Origin: Gemmatimonas aurantiaca
GTDB lineage: Bacteria; Gemmatimonadota; Gemmatimonadetes; Gemmatimonadales; Gemmatimonadaceae
NCBI RefSeq assembly: GCF_037190085.1
Contig: NZ_JBBCJO010000004.1
Location: forward strand, 62,001-126,000
Length of the DNA stretch: 64,000 bases
Direction: 5' to 3'
Shown: positions 7,424 to 16,370 of the stretch, piece by piece
How positions within the stretch are numbered: the stretch's first letter is position 1
Layout of the letters: the number at the start of each line of letters is the position of its first letter
Made by a program: the position numbers and the translations under genes
Notes under the pieces: generated by a model
What the model saw: only the letters and a program-made list of their open reading frames with translations
What the model was told of the DNA's origin: nothing
The model's database searches: none

Positions 7424-8082
7424 ATGCGGCATTGCCGACACTCGATCTCGATGCGCTGGACTTCGTCAAAGGCAATGGGCTCGTGACGGTGGTCGCGCAG
7501 GATGCCCTGAGTGGCGCGGTGCTCATGGTGGCCCATGCCGATCGCGAAGCGCTCGACTGCACGTTGCGAACAGGAGAAATGCACTACCGCTCCCGCAGCC
7601 GCGGTCTCTGGCACAAAGGGGCCACGAGCGGCAACGTGCAGCGGGTTGTGTCGCTCACACCGGACTGCGATGGCGACGCCGTGCTCGCCCGCGTGATGCC
7701 GGCCGGCCCTGCCTGTCATGAAGGCACGGTCTCGTGCTTCCGCGATACCGCACTTTCCGCCGATGTGATCGGTGCGCTGGATGCCACCATCGTGGCGCGT
7801 CAGCAGGCGATGATCACGTCGGCTCCCGCAGCGGACAGCGGCGCGAAATCCAGCTACACGCAGCGATTGCTCGCCGACCGCAATCTCCGGCTCAAGAAAC
7901 TCGGCGAAGAAGCCGTGGAATTGGCCACCGCATGCGTCGAGCAGAATGTCGATCGGGCAACCGAAGAAACGGCGGATCTGCTGTATCACGCTCTCGTGGC
8001 GCTGCGGGCCGCCGGGGGTACGCTCGAAGGGGTGCGAGCCGTGCTGGCGGAGCGGGCCGGGCTCGGGACATCACAACGCTGA
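7420..8082 (+). CDS. hisIE: Bifunctional phosphoribosyl-AMP cyclohydrolase / phosphoribosyl-ATP pyrophosphatase
   Basis: HisI (residues about 1-115) opens the adenine ring of PR-AMP: it shows SRSRGLWHKGATSGN, the zinc/Mg ligands in TPDCDGDA, and GPACHEGTVSCF. HisE (about 135-220) cleaves PR-ATP to PR-AMP: RLKKLGEEAVELATA and ATEETADLLYHALVAL are the typical alpha-helical metal-binding segments. The I-E fusion is common. The ATG at 7420 overlaps the hisN stop; a long in-frame upstream extension is spurious. It is the last gene of the operon, and no convincing intrinsic terminator is visible behind it. Confidence 0.96.
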   Translation: MNAALPTLDLDALDFVKGNGLVTVVAQDALSGAVLMVAHADREALDCTLRTGEMHYRSRSRGLWHKGATSGNVQRVVSLTPDCDGDAVLARVMPAGPACHEGTVSCFRDTALSADVIGALDATIVARQQAMITSAPAADSGAKSSYTQRLLADRNLRLKKLGEEAVELATACVEQNVDRATEETADLLYHALVALRAAGGTLEGVRAVLAERAGLGTSQR

Positions 8083-8281
8083 GAGCGCTGTTCCACACGC
8101 GCCGATCCCGCGATTGAAGCCATATCGACACTGACCCGACGCACAGAAGGGCGACCTCCGGCACGCGTCATGCATGATGAAGACATGCTGTCTCGCACAG
8201 TGTCCGACGTCCGTCACACTCGACACGGGCCTGTTCCGGACGCGGCCGCCTCGGCCGTGCACACCGAACACGGGAGGAGTC

Positions 8282-9088
8282 ATGCCTACCCAGAAGCGTA
8301 CCAGTATGCGTAACAGGATGCGTGCCACGATGCGTCCCAGGCTGCATACCCGAATGACCGTTGCATTGACTCTGATCGCCCTGACCGCTGCCTGTCGTCC
8401 GGAACGCACGGATCAGGGGATCGAAACCACGACATCCGAAGGACGCCTGGAATCGCCATCGGGAGAGTTGGCACAGAGTCGCGGAGTCTCACTCGTCCGG
8501 ATGATCAACGCCCTGCCGGAGAATCGCACCATCTCCATCAGTGCCGACGATCACGAGTTGTTCACCGATATCTCCCACAAGGGCGTTTCGACCTACATCC
8601 CGCTCTCCGACAACGTGGCAAGCTTCCGCGTACGGGACAGCCAGAGGGACACGACCATCGCGTCGGACTTCAAGATGCTGATGGATGGGTCACACTACAC
8701 CATCGTGACTCTTCCCGAGCGAGGTGGCGGAGTCCGGCTGCACGTCATGCGTGACGAAGTTGGCGCCGACAGCACGGCGGCGCGTGTACGCTTCGTGAAC
8801 GGTTCAGTGGCCGCGGGGCGTGTGGACGTGACGCTGGATGGACGGTCGGGCACGCTCTTCGACAATGTCGATGTAGCGTCGGAGACGGGTTTCGAGACGG
8901 TGGTTCCCACCAACGCCGCACTCCACGTGCGCACCGACGCCGAAGCCCGTCCGTTGCTCTCGCGCTCGCTGAAGCTCGCAGCCGGCCACAGCTACACGGT
9001 GATCCTGACGGGCGCCGTTCCCGACGCCCTGGACATGCTCGTGGTCGAGGATCAGCTCAGCGTGCCATCGGCGGTCATCGTGCCGTGA
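8282..9088 (+). CDS. DUF4397-domain lipoprotein
   Basis: An exported protein of about 268 residues whose mature part looks like two DUF4397-type beta-sandwich units (the first from VSLVRMINALPENRTISI, the second from ARVRFVNGSVAAGRVDVTL). The hydrophobic segment MTVALTLIALTAAC ends in a Cys lipobox. Start choice: the ATG at 8282 has GGAGGAG only 2-3 nt upstream, while an ATG at 8306 is farther from it; the latter and the next ATGs lie within a 12-bp tandem repeat. DUF4397 proteins are envelope proteins of unknown role. The 3' end overlaps the convergent M20 peptidase gene by 14 bp. Confidence 0.8.
   Translation: MPTQKRTSMRNRMRATMRPRLHTRMTVALTLIALTAACRPERTDQGIETTTSEGRLESPSGELAQSRGVSLVRMINALPENRTISISADDHELFTDISHKGVSTYIPLSDNVASFRVRDSQRDTTIASDFKMLMDGSHYTIVTLPERGGGVRLHVMRDEVGADSTAARVRFVNGSVAAGRVDVTLDGRSGTLFDNVDVASETGFETVVPTNAALHVRTDAEARPLLSRSLKLAAGHSYTVILTGAVPDALDMLVVEDQLSVPSAVIVP
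8306..8353 (+). repeat. Degenerate 12-bp x 4 repeat, three copies starting with ATG
   Basis: ATGCGTAACAGG, ATGCGTGCCACG, ATGCGTCCCAGG and CTGCATACCCGA run head to tail at the 5' end of the DUF4397 gene. They yield the positively charged n-region (MRNR/MRAT/MRPR/LHTR) before the hydrophobic signal, and several alternative in-frame starts. Confidence 0.8.
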
Positions 9089-10589
9089 CGCGCTGCAGGG
9101 TGCGATAGAGGAATTCCGCGGCCCAGCCGAGTGCCTGCACGGGGACCCGTTCGTTGTCCCCGTGCATGCGCAGCTCGTCTTCCATGGGCAATGGCATGGG
9201 CAGAATGCCGTAGGTCGGAATCCCCTTGGCACGCAGCGCGGCGCCATCGGTGGCGCCGGTGCTCATGAACGGGATCACCGCGGTACTCGGCACCATCGCC
9301 ACGGCCGATGTTTCCATGGCCTGATAGAGTGCGGTGCTCACCGGCGACACCGGTGGGGATATGCGCGGCTCACCATCGAGCGTGAACTTCACCTGCTTCT
9401 CCCCGCCGACCCGATTGAACGCCTGCACGATACCGCGCACATCGTCGTTTGGCAGCACGCGCACGTTGAAGGTGGCGCTGCCGTCGGAGGGAATCACGTT
9501 GCTGCGGATGCCGCCCTTGATGAGCGTGAGCGACTGACCCGTTCGCAGCACGGCGTTGTGCAGTGGTTCACGCGAGAGAATGGCCGCGGCCGCGTCGATC
9601 TGCGCTTTTGATGCACCCGGTGCCGACACCCGCTGCATGGCCGCTTTCATCACCGGATCCTTTTCGATACGGGCGAGCCGCGAGAAATACAGACGCGTCG
9701 TCTCGTTGAGCAGCACCGGCGCCTTCCAGGCATGGACGCGCTGCACGGCACGCGCCAGCGCGGCGAGTGCGTTGTCGGGAAGCGGCACCGAACCGTGCCC
9801 GCTGGGACCCGTGGCCAGCGCAGTGATGGTGTACGAGACCTTCTCGGTGGTCTGGATGTTCACCGACATCACCCGTCCTTCGGCCACACGCACGCGCCCG
9901 CCTTCGTTGAGCGCGAATTCGGCATCCCTGATGAGATCGAAGTGCTTGTCCACCATCTCGTCGATGCCGACCTCGGGACCGCCTTCCTCCGCTGCCGTGG
10001 CCAGAAAGATCACGTCCCGATCGAGCTGATCGCGCTGCCGGGCCAGTTGCTGCAGCGCCGCGGTCGCCGCCGACAGCATGCCCTTGTCGTCGATGGCACC
10101 CCGTCCGTAGAGGTAGTCCACACCACCTGCCTCCTGCACGAGGGTGGCCGTGAACGGCGGTGTCTTCCACTTGGCCGTATCCACACCCACCACGTCCATG
10201 TGTCCCATGATCATCACGGGACGTTTGGAGGGATTGGTGGCCCGCAAACGGGCGACAAAATTCGCGCGCCCACTGCCGGCCTCACCGGCCGGCAGGATGT
10301 GACGTTCCACGCCCGGAATTCCCGCGAACACACTGTCGAAATACTGCGCCGTGAGCAGCTCGTTGCCGGGCGGGTTCTGCGTATTGCGCCCGATGAGCGC
10401 TTTGAGATGTGTCAGCGTGGCGGCCTGTGCCTGCGCCCGATCGAAGCCCGACGGCGCCGGTGTGGCCACGACATACGGACTCGTGCTCTGCGCCGTCAGT
10501 GTCGACGTGGCAAGCGTGCCCAGCACACCCAGCGTTGCGACAAACTGCATCTGCCGCCGCATCCGTGTCGTGCTGCTCAAAGCTGCCAC
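9075..10589 (-). CDS. Secreted M20 family metallopeptidase
   Basis: A zinc-dependent M20 carboxypeptidase/aminoacylase-type enzyme. Metal-site motifs are GHMDVV (His, Asp), GRGAIDDKG (bridging Asp) and ATAAEEGGPE (catalytic Glu-Glu); GPSGHGSVP marks the start of the dimerisation or lid domain, and a late His occurs in the C-terminal MHGDNERV. The N-terminus carries a signal peptide ending LTAQ, so the enzyme probably works in the periplasm or outside. The longest frame starts with GTG at 10589 and overlaps the stop of the upstream oxidoreductase gene; an ATG at 10562 (MRRQMQFVATLGVLG) gives a cleaner signal peptide and may be the real start. Likely co-transcribed with the upstream gene. Substrate unknown. 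Confidence 0.88.
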   Translation of the reverse strand: MAALSSTTRMRRQMQFVATLGVLGTLATSTLTAQSTSPYVVATPAPSGFDRAQAQAATLTHLKALIGRNTQNPPGNELLTAQYFDSVFAGIPGVERHILPAGEAGSGRANFVARLRATNPSKRPVMIMGHMDVVGVDTAKWKTPPFTATLVQEAGGVDYLYGRGAIDDKGMLSAATAALQQLARQRDQLDRDVIFLATAAEEGGPEVGIDEMVDKHFDLIRDAEFALNEGGRVRVAEGRVMSVNIQTTEKVSYTITALATGPSGHGSVPLPDNALAALARAVQRVHAWKAPVLLNETTRLYFSRLARIEKDPVMKAAMQRVSAPGASKAQIDAAAAILSREPLHNAVLRTGQSLTLIKGGIRSNVIPSDGSATFNVRVLPNDDVRGIVQAFNRVGGEKQVKFTLDGEPRISPPVSPVSTALYQAMETSAVAMVPSTAVIPFMSTGATDGAALRAKGIPTYGILPMPLPMEDELRMHGDNERVPVQALGWAAEFLYRTLQRVTAR

Positions 10590-12088
10590 CCACTGCGGTA
10601 CACCCGTGTCAGATACTGATTTGCATCCGGCGCGTTGGTGAACTGCATCTTCTCGCTGTCGTATATCACCTTGCGCCCCTGACCGGCGCGCAGCGCGGCG
10701 ATGCCCAGCAACATGGTTTCCGTGAGCGGCGCCGCCTGGGCGAATGGTGAGCTGGCCGTCGTCTCGCCCTTCGCCGCCTCCACCCAGTTCTGTTCATGCG
10801 ACACCGCAATGCGCGGCTGTGTCACCGGCACCTTTTCCGCCCTGGCCGCAACCGACTCGGGGAAGATGCGGGGTTTGTTGCCGTACGTCTCGTAGAACAT
10901 GATGCCCTTCTCGCCGATGAACACCCCACCGCCGCCGTCGCTGCCCGGGGCGGACATCGGAACATCATCGGGCAACAGAGCGGGACGTGGTGGCATCAGA
11001 CCGCCATCGTACCAATAGAGTTTGACCGGCCCCCGTTTGCCCACGGCGGGATATTCGAACTGCACCGTGGTCGCCACCGGATAGGTGGCCGGCGTCTGCG
11101 CACCGCCGCCCCAGGGACTCGAGGACGCCACGACGCTGGTGGGATGCGTGAGGCCCAGTGCCGTGTAGGGCTGATCGATGAGATGCGCGCCCATGTCGCC
11201 GATCGCTCCCACGCCAAAATCGATCCAGCCCCGCCATGCGAACGGATGATAGGCCGGATGATACGGAATCTCCGGCGCAGGCCCGAGAAAGAGATCCCAG
11301 TTCATGCCGGGTGGCGGTGTGGTGTCGTTGGCGGCCATGGCCGCACGCACTGCGTTGTCCACGGTGCCCATGTTCCACTGCGGACGCGGATTCACCGCCG
11401 GTGCCGGCGCATTCGCCGCACGGGGTCGTGGAATACCCTGCGCCCAATACCGCACGGGACGATCGGTCCACACGTGCACTTCGTGAATCTTGCCCAGAAC
11501 ACCCGACGCCACGATCTCGTTGATGCGACGGGAGCCGTCCATCGAATGCCCCTGATTGCCCATCTGCGTCGCGAGCTTCGGATTGGCGGCCGCCGCCTTC
11601 GCGAGCAGGCGCGTTTCGTACACCGAATACGCGAGGGGCTTCTGCACGTAGACGTGTTTGCCCAGTTGCATGGCGGCGAGCGCGATGGGCGCATGCAGAT
11701 GATCGGGCGTCGCCACCATGATGGCATCGATGTCCTTCTGCTTGTCGAGCATCTGGCGGAAGTCCGCGTACTTCACCGCCTTCGTGTAGGCCTCGCTCAG
11801 TTGCACGTTTCGCGGTGTGGGCTCTCCCTCCCTGGGCTTGAGACGCCCCTGCAGTGACCGCTCCACGTAACTGAAATCCACATCGCAGACGGCCACGATG
11901 TTCTCGCCGAGCACCTGCGCCATGTTGTTCATGCCCATGCCGCCGATGCCCACGCAGGCGATGTTGAGCTTCGTACTGGGCGCACGATATCCGGGACCAC
12001 CCAGCACCACACGGGGAACGATCATGGCGCCGAGGGCCAGCTTGGCCGTATCGCCAACAAAATCACGACGCGAGTAAGAGCTCGACAT
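10577..12088 (-). CDS. Tat-exported Gfo/Idh/MocA family oxidoreductase
   Basis: An NAD(P)-dependent oxidoreductase of the glucose-fructose oxidoreductase type. The twin-arginine signal is SRRDFVGDTAKLALGAM. A Rossmann fold begins LNIACVGIGGMGMNN, with DVDFSY after the second strand and the family motif EKP-like segment VQKPLAYSVYE. The long C-terminal domain contains GWIDFGVGAIGDMGAHLID, characteristic of the secreted members abundant in Planctomycetota, Bacteroidota and Gemmatimonadota. The ATG at 12088 is chosen because the 56 residues of the longer frame precede the Tat signal. A bound cofactor is expected because Tat substrates fold before export. Substrate probably a sugar derivative, not determinable here. 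Confidence 0.9.
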   Translation of the reverse strand: MSSSYSRRDFVGDTAKLALGAMIVPRVVLGGPGYRAPSTKLNIACVGIGGMGMNNMAQVLGENIVAVCDVDFSYVERSLQGRLKPREGEPTPRNVQLSEAYTKAVKYADFRQMLDKQKDIDAIMVATPDHLHAPIALAAMQLGKHVYVQKPLAYSVYETRLLAKAAAANPKLATQMGNQGHSMDGSRRINEIVASGVLGKIHEVHVWTDRPVRYWAQGIPRPRAANAPAPAVNPRPQWNMGTVDNAVRAAMAANDTTPPPGMNWDLFLGPAPEIPYHPAYHPFAWRGWIDFGVGAIGDMGAHLIDQPYTALGLTHPTSVVASSSPWGGGAQTPATYPVATTVQFEYPAVGKRGPVKLYWYDGGLMPPRPALLPDDVPMSAPGSDGGGGVFIGEKGIMFYETYGNKPRIFPESVAARAEKVPVTQPRIAVSHEQNWVEAAKGETTASSPFAQAAPLTETMLLGIAALRAGQGRKVIYDSEKMQFTNAPDANQYLTRVYRSGWQL

Positions 12089-12256
12089 GGGAGGGGCGCT
12101 GAAGGCAGGCGGAAAGGCGTTCGGGGATGAACAGCCGGCCTGTCGTGGCCAGCCGCCATCCCCGTGCTTCGGGCGTTGCCCGATGATAGCCCTTGCCCTG
12201 CGTTCCGTCGAGGTTGAAACGGGCCGGAACCGCGCGGCGCGGGGGCCGATCGCCAA

Positions 12257-13681
12257 CTAGAAACGCAGCAGCCGCGCCGGTGTGACCCGGCTCGGATTGC
12301 CGACGTACGCCCAGCGCACCTTGTTCATGTAGGTGCGCGCCGCCCGCTGGATGTCTTCCGGACTCACTGACCGGAGTTCGTCCACGAAGCGCGCGGCCCG
12401 CCGGAAGTCCCCCTGATACAACTCGGCCCGCGCCAGCATGTTGGCCTGATCGCCGTTGGTCTCGTTGTCGAGGAAGTAGGTGACGATGAACTGCTGCACC
12501 AGACGCTCCAGTCCATCACGCGTGATGGTGCCCTCCTGCAGCGCGCGGATCTGCTGCTGCATGATGGCCAGCACTTCATCGGGCTGCGTGGTGGTCACAT
12601 ACAGCCCACCCATCGAGAACGCCCGTTCTATGAACGGCGCGTTCACCGAGTAGGTGAGATTGCGCCGCTGACGCACTTCACCGAACAGACGCCCCGACAA
12701 CACCGCACAGGCCAGCCGCAGCGATGCGTAGTCCTTGCTGGACGCCTGCGGGCCGTGGAAATACCCCTGCAGATAGTTGGTGGGCAACTCGCGCTGCGCG
12801 ATCACGTACGCACCGGGCAGATCCGCCGGGGGTTCGGGCAGCGTCCACTGATAGTTGCCGCGCGGGAGCCGGCCGATGGTCTCGCGCACCAGCTTCTCCA
12901 CCTTGCTGCGCGAGACATTGCCCACCACCACCAGCATCATGCGCGACGTCACCATCTGTTCGGTCTGATACGTGCGCAGATCCGCCACCCGCAACGACGA
13001 GAGTGACGCCTCCGTACCGGTGGGCTCGAGTCCGTAGGGATGACCGGCAAAAGCGATGCTGTCGGCGAGAAAATCGAGCAACGCATCGGGGCTGTCCTTC
13101 CGCTGGCTCACGGCCGTCACGAACTGCTCACGCACCAGCTCCACTTCGGCCGGATCGAGTCGCGGCGCCATGATGCGGTCGGCAAGAATCGTCCACGTGC
13201 TGTCGAGACTGGTCGTGGTGGCGCGAAGCCCCACCGATGTCCAGTCCACCCCCGCGCTCACACCGATCACACTGCCCATGCGCGCCATGCGTGTACGCAG
13301 CACGTCACGGGGATACTTCTGTGTGCCGCGTTCGCTCGCTTCGAGCAGCAGCAGCTCGATGCCCTGTGTCTGCGGCGTGAGCTGCCGCACCCCGCCCAAC
13401 AGATACAGATTGGCTGCCACGACATTGTTGGCGGTCACGCGGCGCAGAATCACGGGGATGCCGCTCACCTCGAACTTCATGGTGAGGGAATCGTCGCCCA
13501 TGATGACCGGTGACGAGGGCGGCTCCGCCGATGCGGCGGGTCTCGCGGCCGCGGGGCGACGCGGCGGTGTGCCCGTGGCCTGTGCGTCGACCGTGGTAGC
13601 CATGGTGGCAGCCATGAACGCACCGGCCACCAGGCCGCCGGTCATCAGCTGCCGCCAACCGGGAATCGTGAACGCGCGCAT
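12257..13681 (-). CDS. M16 family peptidase-like protein lacking the zinc motif
   Basis: A secreted protein of about 474 residues with the M16 (pitrilysin/insulinase) fold. The segment where HxxEH would stand reads LLLLEASERGTQ, so it cannot bind the catalytic zinc. It follows an active M16 protein, with the stop and start codons overlapping (TGATG). Such active/inactive pairs are known to form heterodimers in which the inactive partner supplies substrate-binding residues (the mitochondrial processing peptidase pattern). The signal peptide ends TTVDAQ; a Pro/Ala-rich spacer (residues about 35-60) follows. The ATG at 13681 is used; a longer frame upstream is the shadow of the neighbour. Confidence 0.88.
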   Translation of the reverse strand: MRAFTIPGWRQLMTGGLVAGAFMAATMATTVDAQATGTPPRRPAAARPAASAEPPSSPVIMGDDSLTMKFEVSGIPVILRRVTANNVVAANLYLLGGVRQLTPQTQGIELLLLEASERGTQKYPRDVLRTRMARMGSVIGVSAGVDWTSVGLRATTTSLDSTWTILADRIMAPRLDPAEVELVREQFVTAVSQRKDSPDALLDFLADSIAFAGHPYGLEPTGTEASLSSLRVADLRTYQTEQMVTSRMMLVVVGNVSRSKVEKLVRETIGRLPRGNYQWTLPEPPADLPGAYVIAQRELPTNYLQGYFHGPQASSKDYASLRLACAVLSGRLFGEVRQRRNLTYSVNAPFIERAFSMGGLYVTTTQPDEVLAIMQQQIRALQEGTITRDGLERLVQQFIVTYFLDNETNGDQANMLARAELYQGDFRRAARFVDELRSVSPEDIQRAARTYMNKVRWAYVGNPSRVTPARLLRF

Positions 13682-15153
13682 CACGGACGCACCACCGGAC
13701 GCGTGCTGGGCGTGAGCAGTTCCTGTTCCGTGAGTCCGATGGCACGCCGCGCCTCGGCCGAGAGCAGCACGTTGGTGACCCGCGGCTGGCCCACGATGTA
13801 GGTCTTCGTGTAGCGCATCAGATCCGTGATGCGCTGCTGTGCCATCTGATCGGTGTAGCTCATGAAGTAGTCGAGATTGGACACGCTCCACCAGAACCCG
13901 ATGGTGTGCGCGATTTCCGAAGCCTTCTCGATGCCGAACGCACTCGACACGGCGCGCTGGGCCTTCACGGCTTCGAGTTCGCGCGGCGTGATGTATGTGG
14001 GATCGGTGAAGCGGGCGATCTCGCGTTCGAGAGCGGCCATCGCCGCCCGATACTTGTCGGGCGTGGTCTGCCCGCTGATCGAGATCGGTCCGGTGTGATT
14101 GAGCGTGTAATAGTTCACCCCCACACCCTGCCAGAGTCCCGTGTCCACGAGATTCTTCTGGAACGTGGAGCCGGGGGTGTTGAGCGCATCGCTGAACACG
14201 TCGGCGGCGAAGGTGGCACCGGGATCCTTGCCCACACTCGGCCCCTGCCACTGGATCAGCACGGCCACGGCGTTGATGGGCTCTTCACTGATCTGCGCCT
14301 TGTTGCCATCGAGCGCCGGAATGGGCGGGATCGGATCGGCCACAAACGGGTCCGCTCCTCGGGGCCAGCTTCCGAAGATCTGTTCGGCCAGCGCGAAGAT
14401 GCGGGCCGGATCCACGTCACCCGTCACGATCAGCGCGCAGTTGTTGGGCACATAGTACTTGCGCTGGATCTCCCGCATCTGCGCCGGCGTGACTCTGGCG
14501 ATGACATCGCGATCGCCGATGGTGTTCTTGCGGCTGAATTGCCCCGGATAGAGCAGGGCCGTGGCTTTCTGCTGGAAGTCGAAGCCGGGCTGTGCTTCGT
14601 TGCGATCGTATTCGCCAAGCACGACTTCCTTTTCACGGGCCAGTTCGTCTTCGCGGAAGAGCGGATTGATCAGCGCACTGGCCAGGAACCGGAGGCCACC
14701 CGCCACCGAATCCGCCGGCAGCGTCAGGAAGTAGTTCACGCGTTCTTCCTGCGTCGTGCCGTTGAACACCGCGCCCAGCTCACCGGCGCGATCGTTGAAC
14801 GCTTCCGCGTCGGGCAGATCCTTGTTCGCCTTGAAGAACATGTGCTCGTACATGTGTGCGAGCCCGGCAAATTCGGGAGACTGCGTGAAGGCGCCATTGC
14901 GCACGTCGATCTCCAACGTGGCGATGGGCACGCCGTGATTTTCCACGACGATGACTTCCATGCCGTTGGCGAGCACCTTGCGGCGCAGCACTTTTTCCAG
15001 CTCCGCCCGGGACTGGGCCTGGAGCGGCTGTACCACGGCCGACGCGACGGGAGAAACGCACAGGCCGGCAAGCAGCAGGGCAGGCAGCAGCGCGAGCCGC
15101 CCGTGGCGTGCAAAACGGTGACGCCGTGAGGTCCGTGAAATGGACGCTGGCAT
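13681..15153 (-). CDS. Active M16 zinc peptidase, secreted
   Basis: Shows the inverted zinc motif HMYEHM (HxxEH) near the N-terminus and the distal Glu in EKEVVLGEYDRNEAQPG about 75 residues later, so it should be catalytically active. A signal peptide (ALLPALLLAGLCVSPVASA) puts it in the periplasm or outer envelope. The start at 15153 (MPASISRTSRRH) is preferred over an ATG at 15204 because it gives a normal n-region and leaves 29 bp to the divergent murB start. It is likely translated together with the inactive M16 partner downstream. Substrates are probably oligopeptides. Confidence 0.9.
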   Translation of the reverse strand: MPASISRTSRRHRFARHGRLALLPALLLAGLCVSPVASAVVQPLQAQSRAELEKVLRRKVLANGMEVIVVENHGVPIATLEIDVRNGAFTQSPEFAGLAHMYEHMFFKANKDLPDAEAFNDRAGELGAVFNGTTQEERVNYFLTLPADSVAGGLRFLASALINPLFREDELAREKEVVLGEYDRNEAQPGFDFQQKATALLYPGQFSRKNTIGDRDVIARVTPAQMREIQRKYYVPNNCALIVTGDVDPARIFALAEQIFGSWPRGADPFVADPIPPIPALDGNKAQISEEPINAVAVLIQWQGPSVGKDPGATFAADVFSDALNTPGSTFQKNLVDTGLWQGVGVNYYTLNHTGPISISGQTTPDKYRAAMAALEREIARFTDPTYITPRELEAVKAQRAVSSAFGIEKASEIAHTIGFWWSVSNLDYFMSYTDQMAQQRITDLMRYTKTYIVGQPRVTNVLLSAEARRAIGLTEQELLTPSTRPVVRP

Positions 15154-15182
15154 TCGATGACGGGGATGGGGATCTTTGTGCG

Positions 15183-16163
15183 ATGCCTGATCCAGTCCTG
15201 ACATCGCAGACGAACGCGGGGAGCACGGCCACCGCCATCGCCGAGGCGCTTGCTGGCCACCTCGATCCTGCCCGGCTGCACGTGAACGCGCCGCTGGCTC
15301 CGTACACCACCTTTCGGATCGGGGGTCCGGCGGACGTCCTGTACGATGCCACTTCGGACAACGACCTCGCCACCGCCATCACCACCGCCCGATCGCTGGG
15401 GATTCCCTGGTTCGTGCTCGGTCTGGGCGCCAACATCCTCGTGGGCGACCGGGGCGTCCGGGGACTGGTCATCCGCAACCGCGCCCGGACGCACCGACTG
15501 GACGCCGACGGCACCCTGTGGACCGAGAGCGGGGCCATCGTGCAGGATCTCGTACTGGAGACCGTGCGGGCGGGCTTCTCGGGGCTCGAGCACTACATCG
15601 GCATTCCCAGCACGATCGGCGGGGCCTTGTGGCAGAATCTGCACTTCCTGTCACCGGCGCCGGAGCGCGAACGCACGATGTTCATCAGTGAGGTCTTTGC
15701 CTCGTGCGAGATCCTGCGGGAGAAAGGCGATCGCCGGGTCGTGGACGCCGACTACATCCGGTTCGGATACGACGACACCATCTTCCATCACCGGCGGGAC
15801 GTGGTGCTCAATGCGACCTTCCGTCTGACACCGGGCGATCCCGCGGCGCTGCATCGCATCCTGCAGGAGAACCTGTCGTGGCGCGGATCGCGGCATCCGT
15901 GGCTGCAGGTGCATCCGAGTGCCGGCTCGGTCTTCAAGAAGATCGAAGGCGTGGGCGCGGGCCGCCTGATCGATCAGTGCGGTCTCAAGGGTTACCGCGT
16001 GGGAGACGCACAAATCTCCCACATCCATGCGAACATTCTCGTGAATCTGGGCAACGCCACGGCAGCGGACGTGCGCGCACTCATTGCCCATGCCCAGGCG
16101 GCCGTGCGTGAGAAGTTCGGTTATACGCTGGAGACGGAGATCGGCTTCATCGGAGAGTTCTGA
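15183..16163 (+). CDS. murB: UDP-N-acetylenolpyruvoylglucosamine reductase
   Basis: MurB reduces UDP-GlcNAc-enolpyruvate to UDP-MurNAc with NADPH and FAD, in the cytoplasmic phase of peptidoglycan synthesis. Visible: YTTFRIGGPAD (FAD-binding start), GLGANILVGDRGVRGLVIR, GIPSTIGGALWQN, HPSAGSVFKKIEG with the proton-donor Ser, GLKGYRVGDAQISHIHANILVN, and the terminal Glu in ETEIGFIGEF. Missing the extra Tyr-loop of the E. coli type, it fits the shorter type II enzymes (about 326 residues). The ATG at 15183 is chosen; 25 upstream codons in frame are not conserved. Unusually it is not in a dcw cluster here. Confidence 0.94.
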   Translation: MPDPVLTSQTNAGSTATAIAEALAGHLDPARLHVNAPLAPYTTFRIGGPADVLYDATSDNDLATAITTARSLGIPWFVLGLGANILVGDRGVRGLVIRNRARTHRLDADGTLWTESGAIVQDLVLETVRAGFSGLEHYIGIPSTIGGALWQNLHFLSPAPERERTMFISEVFASCEILREKGDRRVVDADYIRFGYDDTIFHHRRDVVLNATFRLTPGDPAALHRILQENLSWRGSRHPWLQVHPSAGSVFKKIEGVGAGRLIDQCGLKGYRVGDAQISHIHANILVNLGNATAADVRALIAHAQAAVREKFGYTLETEIGFIGEF

Positions 16164-16370
16164 CCCGGGAAGCAGGAGGCTGGAGGACCCGGCGCTGCCG
16201 TTCGGCCCCCGCCGGAAAGGCCGCAGGGAAACGAGGGACAGGAAACAAGGAAACGGAAAGGAAGGAAACGGTCGCCGCGGGTCGTGTGTCGAACGGGACA
16301 TCCGGTGCGCTCCACCGCACCGACCGTTCCCCCGTTCCTCGGCATTCCTCCACCTCCGTCCCGCTCCGAC

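Noticed and set aside
16215..16275. Purine-rich GGAAAC-type tract before the TonB receptor as a regulatory repeat
   Set aside because: The units are irregular and no symmetry or promoter is associated; it may be simple low-complexity sequence.
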